DNA of 64,000 nt, taken from Neostapfia colusana. Lineage: Eukaryota; Streptophyta; Magnoliopsida; Poales; Poaceae. The stretch covers positions 44,981,652 through 45,045,651 of the forward strand of contig JASWHV010000012.1 of NCBI GenBank assembly GCA_030760725.1, given 5' to 3'. A program made the translations under genes and the position numbers. The notes beneath the pieces are model-generated. The model ran no database searches. It was not told the origin of the DNA and was given only the letters and a program-made list of their open reading frames with translations. Shown here piece after piece: positions 44,500 through 55,741 of this stretch (its first letter is position 1; the number at the start of each line of letters is the position of its first letter).

Positions 44500-45838
44500 A
44501 CCATAGAACCAGCCCCCAAAACCAGTTATCAATCTTCAACGGCAAAACTTCGACATTTCTGAGCAGCAATAAAAGGCAAGTGTCCTTGATCACATTGCTC
44601 CAATTTTAGAAAATCGGATAGATTAATTTCATGATGAATTACTATGAAATCCAATATTAGGATATTGCCTAGTTTTCCATATTATTTCTTGTAGCCTTGG
44701 TGGGAATTATTTACAATAGGTATTTGTCATTATTTATGCTTAGCCATGCTTAGATCTTTAGAAAATGATTGGAATATAGGTATTACTTGATATATTGGAA
44801 TATATATGAGACACAATAGTATGTCATAGGGATAGGAATCTAGATAGCCTGATTGCTTGGTATGGTGCTATGTGCACGAGACTCAGGATAGTTTTAGTGT
44901 CTGTCTTAGACGATTCTAAAGACCGGTTCATGAAAGAATTAGCCTGACTTTACAGTGCCACCACAAGACTGAGATGGGGCAGCTTGGTCAATTAATTAGG
45001 TGTTCTTTCGCTATAGAATGAGTGATTGGATGATGCAGGGAGGGTGTACTCCTGGGAACAGCAGCGATGAAACCTCAAAGGGTTTGTACTTACCGTTAGA
45101 CCCTTTGTAAAGGCCTCGTAGTGATCTTCTGACCGCACACCAAAGAAAGTGTGTAATGTGGTTTGCAACCACGGGTATCAGGGAGGTTTTAGTCCACCTG
45201 GTAACATGGGATGAAACCACGACTTGTGGGTAAAGTGGTACAATCTCTGCACAGAATAAAACTGTCATGATAGTTGTGCTCATGGTCAAGAGCGGCTAGG
45301 ACTTGTTCATGATTAGAGAAACATGGAAATAGATTAGATGGGAATGTTGGGTGGTGTAACCTAACATCGATTGTTTAGTTATAGAGATGGTGGGATATTC
45401 ATCACTTAGTAATATAGGATGCTGAATAAAGCTAGCGAATTAGGATTAATGCTTAGTGCTTAACTTGAGTCAACCTTCCTTGTTATTGGCCTACATGTTA
45501 TCTCTTTTCCTACACTTACTGAGTACCATCGATACTTAAACATGTTTTTATTGGACTTTAATTGCTGCTCAGGTTACGATGATGAAATAGAGTACATCGT
45601 GGATTTCGTTCCAGAAGGAGTTGTACTAGGCTGATGGAACCCCCGGGCAACACGTATTTGTATAATATGAACTTTGTTTAGTATTTAGAAGATGAAGTTA
45701 TGTAATATTTATGTTAAACACGTACTTGGCTTGTATTACTATGATATTTCGTTGTGTCATCACATGTACGGATGCAACTGATTCTAGCATACATATGAGA
45801 TACACTCGATTGTTTTTTATAGAAAATCAGTTGTGACA
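44500..45838 (+). repeat. LTR fragment, 3' part, abutting the NBS-LRR relic
   Basis: The sequence resembles 51180-51330 and 56845-57470 (shared TTTCCATATTATT and CCTTGGTGGGAATTATTTA). It ends GTTGTGACA at 45838, a plausible LTR end for the family that starts TGTAACACCC at 49448. Immediately beyond, NBS-LRR sequence begins, so the LTR is an insertion boundary. No gene inside. Confidence 0.6.
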
Positions 45839-47090
45839 AGATACCATCATTTTCATATTCTCCTCCTCGAACTCTGCATATCCAGAAAATACGGTGGCCA
45901 CTGTTATGTTCAGTGTCTTCAAATACTGTAATTCTGATGTCTTATCTGGTACCAAATCAGCAATCACGCCTTTGATGCTCAAGTACTTCAAAAATATCAA
46001 ATGCCCAATATCTCAAAGATAATAATGGCTTCATATCGTACGATTATGCAAGTGCAAAACACGTAAAAGTCTGCACCTATGGAAAGAAGGAAGTTCACAA
46101 ACTGCCGCAAAACAGACTTAGTGATCGGACACGAGAAAAATCAGGTGCTCTGGTATTTTAGGATCTGGTAATCGTTGGTTAATAAATTTCCATACAAGAC
46201 CTCCAATGAATACATTCTTGTATTGTAGCAAAATATGCGGAGTGCTATCCTTTTCCCTTAGAGCATCTTTAGAGGTTTTTCTGAGACTCAATGGACGTAC
46301 CTTTTTCTGTGGCTCGTGGGCAACATTATGAACACCTATGATAGTGGTGAATTCGCCTCAGCACATCTGAATACAAGAAAATCAAGAATTATGTCATGGA
46401 ACTGACATATTTTCACATCAACAAATATATCTATCTCTCCTGGTTGGATCAAGCCTTTGTTCATGAACTCATTGGAAACCTTTCTCTAATTCGTATAATA
46501 TAAAGTGTGTCCATGTTCCTTGTGAATTAAACTCTCAGCAATCCATCTCCTTATCGAACACTTCTTTTCAATATTGTAATCTTTAGGAAATATGGTTTGT
46601 TTTATAAGAAACAAGATTTTATAAAATGAGTAAAGTCAAAGTAACTAAGTAATAATGCACTCATCATTTCTTGGACGTCTAAGTCTCGAGGCCAGAACCA
46701 ATAAAATTTTGCACTTGATCCCATTGACACATTGTTTGGTCTTTGCTTGCCAACAAACAGATACAACAACAATTGCCAACGGCAACCCACAACATTTTTT
46801 ATTAATATTTAGTCAGCTATCTTGCTGAGGTGTGTGGGAGCATTGTTCTCCCGGACCAAATAATCTGTTCGTGAACGTCTTCTGGAAATTTGAAGGACTT
46901 AGCGGCCTCAGTTTATAAACAAGACCACCATACAATGAGCAAACATGCCTCAGCTACTTCGTTTATGCGTGTTATTGTTATCACTCTGTTACCGAAGCCG
47001 TTCTTGGGGAACACACACTTTATGATATCCCATGCTTGTACACTCCATACATCATCGACAACGATGAAGTACCTGTTACATGATTCGACT
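45839..47090 (-). pseudogene. NBS-LRR disease-resistance gene relic (NB-ARC to LRR)
   Basis: The minus strand encodes, in several frames, successive NB-ARC motifs. Kinase-2 RYFIVVDDVW lies near 47041-47085, followed by WDIIKCVFPKNGFGNRVIIT (RNBS-B) and VYKLRPLSPSNFQKTF. Then come GLPLAIVVVS, YFDFTHFIKSCFL (RNBS-D), IEKKCSIRRWIAESLIHKEH, and FHDIILDF at the MHD position. LRR-like pieces LRVLHLHN, LKYLSIKG and LQYLKTLNI follow down to 45850. The P-loop and coiled-coil parts are missing to the right of 47090, and the LRR is cut by the LTR at 45838. Intact proteins of this class are intracellular immune receptors; this copy is non-functional. Confidence 0.88.
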
Positions 47091-47829
47091 GGCTAGTTAT
47101 TAGACCTAGAACCGTTATATATGTTTATATATAAGAGCAAATCGAGCAAGAAAAACAAGTCTTTCATAAAAAGGAGCACAAAAGGGCAACATCATTACAA
47201 TTTAAAGCATTATATCTATAAGAGCAATTTGAATCAAGAGCAATATCAATCTGTTTGTCTGAAAAAAATATTGATTTCAATTTTAAAAGATCTATTGGTC
47301 AAAAAATAGAACTGAGCAGAACATAGTGGCAGTGCTTCCTCCTTTATTCTCGGGAGACAAATACTGCCACTATATATGTTCTATCCAATAGATATACACC
47401 AATATGAAAAGGTTCTGTTGTAGTTTTACATTTTATACCATGCTAAAAAAATTTTAAGCAAAATATTTGGACATACATGTACACTTATGAAGCTTTGGAG
47501 CAACAAATATATTAGTAAATGAATAAAGTCATATCAGCGCTTAAAATATTATTCTGTCCCTAAGGATCTCCACTGATCTTAGGTATAATAAATCGGCTCT
47601 TTCCTAGCTAGGCTTGGCAGTATTGACAACTGAACAAGGCTTATATTATCTGATTGGAACTGGGCAAAGTGTATGTTCAAATATTTCTGCTGTGAAATGG
47701 CAGTATTCCTGCCCAGGAAATAATGATAAGATGAAAAAAATATTTGGTGTAACTGTGAAAATATGACACTAAGTATTAATGTTTCAGAAGGTTATCAAAG
47801 TATTTCTAAACAAATGTACTAATAACGAT
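47091..47829. other. AT-rich stretch, no gene seen
   Basis: About 740 bp without recognisable coding sequence. It holds the inverted repeat at 47291-47392, described separately. Confidence 0.5.
47291..47392. repeat. Small inverted repeat (foldback, 102 bp)
   Basis: Outer arms TCTATTGG (47291-47298) and CCAATAGA (47385-47392); inner arms GAACATAGTGGCAGT (47319-47333) and ACTGCCACTATATATGTTC (47363-47381) around a 29-nt loop. Could be a tiny MITE or a hairpin RNA precursor; no direct duplication was identified. Confidence 0.6.
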
Positions 47830-48860
47830 TAAATTCCCTAAATGGTTTATTGGAGCAGTAGATAAAATCCGTCGAGCATTCACATGGAGGGGACAAGAGC
47901 ATGCCAACGCTGGCTCATGCTTGGTCGCCTGGGAGAAGGTACAACGCCCTATTGACTATGATGGTTTGGGAACATCGATTATCGAATACATGAGTTGGAC
48001 CTTACAAATGGGGTGGCTGTGGTTTGAAAAGACAAATTCTAACAGACCTTGGAAGGGGCTTGAAATTCCTATACATCCAATTGCTGTACGTAGCTCTCTT
48101 CAACACAACAATGGTGTCGTATGTTGGTCAAGGGAACAACACGTATTTTTGGTCGGATAGATGGCTCTTTGGGTGTTGTCTTGCTGATTTTGCACAATCT
48201 GTGGTAGCGGCAGTTCCATTAAAGTTTCGAAAGCAACACACTGTGTCAAAGTCACTTACTAATCAATGTTGGACCACTAACATCAAGAGTTGATTGGATT
48301 GTATGAGTATTTCCAATTAGGGGATGCACTACAGACATTCCTCTATCTGAAGAAGAGGACCGTCACATTTGGATATTTGAAAACTCAGAGACTTCTCATC
48401 CAAATCTGCCTACCATGCTCTCCACAATGGATCAATCATTCGAGCCATGGCGATGGCTGTGGAAAACTTGGGCCCCTATGAAATGTAAAGTTTTTCTCTA
48501 GCTTGCGATTCAGAATAAAATTTGCACATTGGACAGATTATCAAAGGGAGGTCTTCCTCGCCCAGATCATTGTGTTCTGTTTGACCAAGAAGCTGAAGAC
48601 GTCCAACACATACTCACCAATTGTGTCTTTGGTTGCGAGTTCTTGTTTAAAATCTTAGTGCCCTTGGGATTCATGACAAGTGTGCCGAGTCGTCGTGCGC
48701 AAGTGTTCACGGAATGGTTGAGGAAGTCTACCAAGCATGTTCCGGAAGACAAGAGAAAGGGATTCAACACAGTGTTATCTTTTTTTAGATAATGAATACA
48801 GTAGTTATCTTGGGAGCTTAGATGATGTGAAAACACCATAATTCCTGCATCTGGATGCCT
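47830..48860 (+). pseudogene. LINE relic: reverse transcriptase C-terminus and zf-RVT
   Basis: The plus strand shows a 5'-truncated piece of a plant non-LTR element: PKWFIGAVDKIRRAFTWRG, SCLVAWEKVQRPIDYDGLGT, WTLQMGWLWFEKT, then in other frames WSDRWLFGCCLADFA, LYEYFQLGDALQTF, MDRLSKGGLPRPDHCVLF and EAEDVQHILTNCVF. Three or more frameshifts separate them. The catalytic domain is absent. It differs from, and lies opposite in strand to, the LINE at 7802-10862. Confidence 0.85.
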
Positions 48861-49447
48861 AGTCGGCAATTATTCGACACCTTTAAAACACTATCTTTTG
48901 CCACAAATCACCATCTCCTTCCTGACATCCTGCACGACCAAGTCTAGCTCCTCGGTTATCATGCTGACTCGCCTTCATGTGAAGCCCGAACCAGTATGTG
49001 ATCGCGTTGTACAAAATCCATTGGGACGCCGACCACTTATCCCCAAACCACTTGCAAGGTTATGTGTCGAGCTCAAGAACCCGAATATTTTTATTTCTCA
49101 CGGATCTTGTCTGCTCGAACTTGTCTTGCCGAAGTTGCCTCTTTTGATCTGCTTTTGTCTCTCTGATGTAAGTCTCCCTCCCTCAGACTCTTTATCTATT
49201 CAGATGCACAAAGTCTTTAGACCGAGTCGGCTAGTACTTTAATCCTCTGATTTAGTAAAGTACAACTCGAATATGCATACGCCTCCTGCACCTTACTCGG
49301 CCCCAGGTTCCTGCTTGGAGCCGAGCATGATCCTTGCATCTCGACGGGGATCTTCTACATCCTCTCTGAAGACAAAATGTTAGTTAATAAAAGGTGGCCA
49401 TAAGGGGCGTCATCAGTTCCCTCCAAGGACGTGGACAAAGTCTACAT
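48861..49447. other. Unassigned sequence between LINE relic and LTR
   Basis: About 590 bp. An open frame at 48898-49242 has no recognisable domain and its start runs on from the LINE frame, so I do not call it a gene. Confidence 0.45.
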
Positions 49448-51390
49448 TGTAACACCCAAAATTTCAAAAACAGGAACATATGAGTTTGCATCATTTTATG
49501 TGCATTTGAGTGGGAGAATCAAACTCAAGAAAGAGTTGTTTCAAATTAGAATCAAATTCAATCTGAAACAAATTGGAAAAAGAAAAGGAAAAGAACTAAA
49601 GTGTTTTTGGGCTAAAATTCCACCACAGCCAGCCCAGCCCGCAACCTTATTCTCTCTTTCTCTCACTGCCATGCGGAACCCACATGTCAGTTCCATCTTC
49701 CTCAAACAGCCGATCCCTCTTCTCTCGCTCTCCTTATTATCGCATGTGACCAAAATCAATCGGCTGCGTCTCAATTCCTTCACGCTCTTTAAAATTGGTT
49801 GCATCCTAACTGCCGTCCACTTCGCCACCTATTTAAATCCTCGAAAACCTTCACATTTCTTCTCCCCGAATCACTCCCGATTCAAGTTGGTAAGACCGCA
49901 GCTCCCGCCGTTGATTCTTCAAAAATTCGTCCTTTCTTTCAATTCTAATCATCACTACACCATCACAAGGTCGAAAGGAAGCTTTGCGACAAGAAAAGCC
50001 GAAGAACCGAGACCGGAGACCTCTCCCGACGAGGATCGTCGGCGACCACCGCTCTCCGATGTTGCCGACCGTCCTCCGGCCTTTTTGGTCTAAAAGAACT
50101 TGCTAAGTAAGTTCTCTATGGCCCCTTCTTCGTTTTAGTTGTGAGAAAGTACAGAAACGGTGAAGAAATTGTAAAATTCGACGAACTCCGACGAGGTCGC
50201 CGCCGGGCACCCTGTTAAAATGGATTTGGGGCGACAAGTGGCCACTCCTGGATCATTTGATTTCGAGCAAGGGCTGAGATTAGAAGGGAAATAACGATTC
50301 GATTATTTTTAAATCTGGACCATCCGAATCAAATTCAACGGCTCACGTTCAAATTAGATATAAACATTAGGAATCTCTAAGATAACACCATGTAGTTTCC
50401 AAAGGATTCAATATAAGTCCTGTAACTTACACAATGAACCCTGGACTTTATAGAAAATAGAAATTTGGTCTATAAGCCCCTGAACTTCCAATATATTAAG
50501 AAAATAGTACTGAAAAATATATTTAGGCCCCTAGAAGAGTTATAAAGATTATATTTTGGTCCAAAATAGTTTATAATCTCATTTTTAATTCTATAAATAA
50601 CCAAAATAGTATATATATATATTCTAAAAAATTATAGAAAATACATAAATGAAACTGTTATGACATTTTAACATATATATATATATGTTCTGAAATTAAA
50701 TATAAATAACCTATATATTCTAAGTAATACAATAATGCTGAAATCAAAATAAAAATAATATATACTTTAGAAAATTTATAGAACATATCCAAAATGCATA
50801 ATTAAAGGTTGTAAATGCAATGATAGCAATATATGATTTATAAATAATTATAAATTACTTTTAAATATTATTCTTAGATCTGAAATTATATATAAGTAAG
50901 TATATATTCATATATACATAGCAACAATTCATATAAAATGATATAAAAATTATGAATAGATGTTTTATCATAAACAAAACTAATTACAAAGATATCTATT
51001 TAGTTAATGACCATCATATACTCATGAATAAATAAAATAAATATAAAACAATATTAATGAATATTATTTTATGCATGATGATTTACAATGATTGCTATTA
51101 CGTAATGTATTTTATTGTGTGTGCTTTTGTATTGTTTTGTGTGCATATACATGGATAGAATCATCACAAGAGCCAATTCCTAACCTTCAAGAGAAAGAGT
51201 TTGACATCTCTGAGAAGCAAATTGAAGGCAATTGTTCCTTGACCACTTTGCTCCTAATCTAGAAATATTAGTTAGACTATTTGCATGTTGTCTTTAATAT
51301 GAAACCCAGTTTAGGATATTTCACTAGTTTTTCCATATTATTCCTTGCATATAAATGCTGCATAATATGTCGATAAACGTCAATGTTAGG
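49448..51390 (+). repeat. LTR, 5' part (TGTAACACCC family)
   Basis: Begins TGTAACACCCAAAATTTC, typical of large grass gypsy LTRs. A TATA-like CACCTATTTAAATCC lies near 49826-49840 and an AT-rich tail follows. Around 51180-51330 it matches the LTR pieces at 44560-44720 and 56845-56940. The end is lost at the CACTA fragment. A 220-codon frame at 49431-50093 overlaps the LTR start and has no domain, so it is not called. Confidence 0.7.
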
Positions 51391-51544
51391 ACAAAAACTT
51401 ACTCAAAATATTTGTCCATCCCATCTATATTAGCATACATGTAGAGGAAAGTAGTCATTCTATCATCTACGGTACAATTGTAGCTCCGGCTACCACCAAC
51501 AGTAGTGCCCCTCGTTGCAAAAACATACATCGCTGCAAGGTGGA

Positions 51545-52085
51545 TGTTCATCCATATTGTATCGCATCGTCAAAGTTTTTACATTGTGTTCCTCTGTAAA
51601 GTAAACACTTGAAAAATATCCCACTTACTTAAAGGTAAATGCTTCAGCGATGCACCCTTCCACCCTTGCCCGGTTGCCAACCATTGGCTTCAGATATCTA
51701 AGTGCTCTTTCAATGTGATACATCCATCTATATTGCATAGGGCCGCCCACTTTAGCCTCAAATAGAAGATAGGTAAGGAGATGTTGCATTGGATTGAAGA
51801 AACCTGGGGGGAATTTTTTTCCATCTTACATAATAGTACCGGTATCTCCTTCTCCAACTTATTCATCATCTCTACCATGATTTCTTTAGCATAGAGCTGT
51901 CTATAGAAGTAGCTAAGCTCGGCTAACACCTTTCACACCGCATCATCAAAATAGTCGCGAAACATAACAGGTAGGAGTCTTTCCATGATTATGTGATAAT
52001 CATGACTTTTCAACCAAGTGAGCTTTCTCGCCTTCACATACACGTGTCGTTTCAGACTAGCTACGTAACCATCTGGGAATTTAAA
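51545..52085 (-). pseudogene. CACTA (En/Spm) transposase fragment, DUF4218 region
   Basis: On the minus strand: FPDGYVASLKRHVYVKARKL, TWLKSHDYHIIMERLLPVMF, VLAELSYFYRQLYAKEIM, EKEIPVLLCKMEK, then in another frame YLKPMVGNRARVEGCIAEAF and a degraded FFKC..CKNFDDAIQY block. This is the C-terminal DUF4218 part of TNP2-type transposases. At least one stop and two frame changes are present, and the catalytic part is absent. It borders the antisense ORF of gypsy3 at about 52085-52120. Confidence 0.88.
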
Positions 52086-52140
52086 ACTTTCTCGCGTTCA
52101 CATTCACATACATACAGGAGGAGCTGATGCAGGTCCTCAG

Positions 52141-53363
52141 GTGGGCGATGAGCAAGAGCGCACCGGGACCTGCCCTGCCTCAGCGCCGTCTTCTCCTCAG
52201 CGGCGCATCGTCGTGGATCCCTCGGGTCTTGCGGCACCGGCGTCTCCTCCGTCAGATGGCAACGCCATGGATGAGGTTCGCGGCGCGGCTTCGGCCTTTG
52301 CTGCCCCACTGTCCCTGTCGGACGCCATGGAACTTGCCCAGTCCAGCGTCCGACAGGTTCAGGCTGCGCTCGAGCGTGAGCGGGAGGTCTTGGCGGATGA
52401 GAGGGGGTGCCTCCGCGGCTGGGGGCGGCTCTTGAAGCTGTGGACCAGGGAGGTCGAGGCGAAGCTCGACGCTAAGAGGGCCAGGCTCGACGCTAAGGAG
52501 AAGCTCCTTGATGTGCAGAGGAAAGTCGTCGACCGCCTGGACACCGAGACTCGGAGGATCATGCGGGAGGCCCACGAGGCCTATGATGGTGTCCAGGCCC
52601 GCTCCGCCGCCAACGAGGGATGCGGTTGCAGCTGGTGCGACACGAGTGCGCCGTCATGGAGCAGGAGTGCGCCGTGGCGGTCAAGGAGAAGGAGGTTTCC
52701 GAGCAGCTGGAGGCGAGAGAAGGTGACCTGAAGGCCAGGGCCGGAGAGATGGAACTCCGGGAGGCTGCCTTGGCCGAAAGGGAGGAGCAGGTCGCCAGGG
52801 ACCGCCAGGTGGTGCTGAACCGGGAGCTTGCTGCCGACTTCCGGGCGTCGGAGTTGGAGAGGCTCACCCAGAACTTCCAGCTCCGGGAGAATGACTTGGC
52901 GGCCAAGGAGAGGAGGTTCGCCGAGGAAGGACCTGGCGCCCTACTGGCGGCTCGTCAGGAGGTGGAGCAGCTCCGAGCTTCGCGGACCGCCGAGGCCCAG
53001 GGAGTCTGGGACCTTGTCGGCCAGGCGGAGTCTGCTTTGACGCCTCTCGGCTTCAACCCCGTGAGGACGGGGGCTCCTGCGCGAGAGATAGCCCAGGCGC
53101 CCTCGGCACTCAAGTCCATCGACGCCAAGCTGGATAGGCTGGGAGTCATGATCGCCGATGAGCTCAAGGTCGAGGGGAGGAGCTTGGCGAAGGAAGTCGC
53201 CACACACGTGCTTACGTGCTTCCGGAGCTGGGACTCCTCCATCTCTCTGGAGTCGATGGTACGGGGCCTCGTCGCCGCGCAGGAGGAGGTCACCAGGGCT
53301 GGAGTCGGAGACGTCGCCGCCCTTGTCACGTCTAGGTTCCAACAGGAGGCCGGGGACTCCTAG
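52141..53363 (+). pseudogene. Antisense coiled-coil ORF of gypsy3
   Basis: Two overlapping frames, 52141-52731 and 52620-53363, join by a frameshift near 52610. They encode a protein of about 400 residues dominated by heptad-rich helices (LAQSSVRQVQAALERERE, then EKEVSEQLEAREGDLKARAG, ELERLTQNFQLREND). The C-terminus contains LKSIDAKLDRLGVMIADEL and LVTSRFQQEAGDS. It resembles coiled-coil parts of antisense ORFs known from grass gypsy elements (putative gypsy-type transposon proteins); its role is unknown. GC content is high, and no ATG-proximal promoter is recognised because the 5' side is truncated. The intact frame over most of its length suggests recent activity. Confidence 0.65.
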
Positions 53364-53790
53364 ATGCTCGCCCTTGTAGCTGGAGGTCTTTTGTATCTTT
53401 TGTTTTTGTCTTCTATTTGTAGACCAGCTCGTGGAGCTTTTCAGTGAACAGACTTGTTGTCTTGTGTGCCTGTGCTTCTTGCTTTCTTTTCTTGGCTTGC
53501 CCTGCCCGAGCCCTTAGCTCCGTAAGGGCCCCGGGAGGTATCCACCGATCTCAAAGCTTTGCAAAGACACCTCCCTTGGGCCCTTGTTCTCATAAGGCCC
53601 CAAGGGGTCTTGAGTTGGAGTCTGGAGCTCCGGTCTTGAGAAGCCCTAGGACTTCAGTACAACTGGGTGCTCTGGTCTTCCCTTGTGCAGTCCCCATAGT
53701 GGCCCCCTGGTAGGTGTGGCCAATGCATTGGGCACACCTACCACATTCCTGCAGGGGAGCTAAGGCCAAGGGCCCCCTAACCATCCCCCC
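53364..53790. other. Spacer between convergent ORF and gag in gypsy3
   Basis: T-rich 3' untranslated-like sequence (53395-53420) followed by GC-rich sequence that replaces the protease active site expected at this position. Similar sequence survives in gypsy2 at 29890-30100. Confidence 0.5.
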
Positions 53791-55740
53791 AACCATGTTC
53801 TTGGGGCAGTCAGAGGCGTCGAAGCTGATGGGGGTCCCTACCCACTTGAGGTGCGGTGCTGCGCTGGGGGTAGGAGCCACTGACGCCACTGCTCGACGCA
53901 GGGTCTTGACTGCGTTCTGGGACGAGGGGTCCGAGGACCCTCCGTAGATGACAAGGAGCGCCTTCCGGCGCTCGTCTTCACCGGAGCTGGAGTCCCCATG
54001 GTTGTGGACCGCCTTCACGGTGCGTTGGGGCTCCTGGTACCCCATCTCTTGGTCACCGTTGTCCCGAGGGTCGACCTTCTGCTTGCCCTCCCTCTGGCGG
54101 AAGGGAGGAGCATCTGCACGCGGTTGCCTCCCCTCGTGGAAGCGCTCCACGAGCTTCTTGATCTCCCGGCACTCACCAGCAGTGTGGCTCCTAGTGTTGT
54201 GTACTGGGCATGGCTCACCATGGTCACCACCGTCAGGTGACTGCCATGGCCTCTTGTTGCTGCGTGGCCCCCGAGCCCCGCCAGGTGCTGCAGTTGCAGC
54301 AACGGGAGCTCCGGCCAGCGGCTTGATGTTGCCACCGCCGTTCTTCTTGCTCTTCTTGCTGCTCCCTTGGGATGAAGCGCTAGCTCCGGGCTGTCCTCCT
54401 GCTTCGGAGGCTGGCCGTGAGTGCCAGCTACGCCCTTGTGCTGCTCTGGCGCACTTATTAGCTAGGCTGAAGAGCTCCGAGATGTCTCGCACCTCCCTGG
54501 TGGCCAACTTATCGAGCATCTTCTCGTCCCTGACACCCTGTCGGAATGCAACCACCAATGATGCATTCTGGATGTGGGGGATGGTGTTGTGCACTTGGGA
54601 GAACCGCTAGATGAAGGACCGCAGAGATTCTCCCGATTGCTGTCGCACGACGTGGAGGTCCAGCTCCGTGCCGGGACGCGTGTAGGAGCTGCCGAAGTTC
54701 GCTGTGAACTGTCGGCATAGCTCTCCCCAGGAAGTTATGGAACCCTGGGGGAGGTTCATGAGCCATGACCGTGCTGGGCCGGTCAAGGCGACGGGGAAGT
54801 AGTTGGCCATGATGGCCTCATCCCCTCCTGCCGTGAGGATGGCAGTGGAGTAGATCTGCAGGAACTCTGCAGGGTTGACGCTTCCGTCATACTTCTCCGG
54901 TAGGTGTGGCCGGAACTTGCGTGGCCACACTACGAAACTGAGGTGGGGCGCCAAGGCCGCACACCCCGCCCCTTCTGCTGCAGATCCTGGTGCCGCGAAC
55001 CCTCGGTCCGCTGCTGGCACGGTGTACCCCGGCATGGGCAATGGTGCACCATATACCGGGGGCGCCACCTGCAAGGCATACGGCTGCTGCATATGCTGCG
55101 TGGCGTACGCCTGGGGCAGAGGTCGCATGGTGAATGTCTGCGGACCAGGCTGAGTTGAGGCAGTCGACATGCTGTAGTCGGTCTTGTGGTTGCGACGCCT
55201 CTCCTGCCGTCGCTCGATGGTCACGCAGGTATCTTCCCCCAAGCGACGTCGCTCCAGCTCTTACCTCAGATCAGCCATTGAGAGCTTGGTGGAGCGGGAG
55301 TCTGCCATCTACAGGTCAACCGTTGGTGTGCACGACAGCGACACATCTGGTTGACTGGAGCGCCGTCCTCGCCGCAGCGGAGGGTTGGCGGAAGTAGTGA
55401 CGAGGTGGTCGACGTCGCGGATCCACTGCTGGGTGGCCCCCTGGGGAGCGTCCACAGCAGGCGGATTATGCAGGAGTGCTCGTGCTGCAGCTAGTGCACT
55501 TGCTTGGGTAGCACCGCTGCAGCAGATCTTCGGCTTGTAGGAGTCCGCGCTGCTGGAGTCGGATGCGGACTCCCAACCTGTCCCGACACACTCCTCCCTG
55601 AGTGCGTCAAGACATAAGCCTTGCTGGTCATTGTTCGCCGGGAATGAGGGTGAGGAGAGCTTGCCGCTGAAGGAAGCTTCGTCATCTTTGTTGGTGCAGA
55701 CCCGTCTCGAGGGAGAAAAGCCCCCTACCTGGCGCGCCAA
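53790..55740 (-). pseudogene. gypsy3 gag, truncated before the protease
   Basis: Starts near 55685 (MTKLPSAASSP, as in gypsy2) and proceeds through frames 55740-55309, 55242-54607 and 54594-53590. Core: GGDEAIMANYFPVALTGPAR, QFTANFGSSYTRPGTEL, a stop between LRSFI and FSQVHN at 54607-54609, then NTIPHIQNASLVVAFRQGV and the Cys/His motif CPVHNTRSHTAGECREI. The protein leaves homology after FDASDCPKNMVGG, just before the protease active site. The last 60 codons to 53590 are unrelated sequence. Confidence 0.85.
55722..55739 (-). other. gypsy3 primer binding site (tRNA-Arg-like)
   Basis: The minus strand reads TGGCGCGCCAGGTAGGGG, identical to gypsy2. Confidence 0.75.
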
Positions 55741-55741
55741 A

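Noticed and set aside
48898..49242. 114-codon ORF as a gene
   Set aside because: Begins as run-on of the LINE relic, has no domain and no visible gene structure.
49431..50093. 220-codon ORF as a gene
   Set aside because: Straddles the LTR start at 49448 and lies mostly in the LTR promoter and leader; composition is not protein-like.
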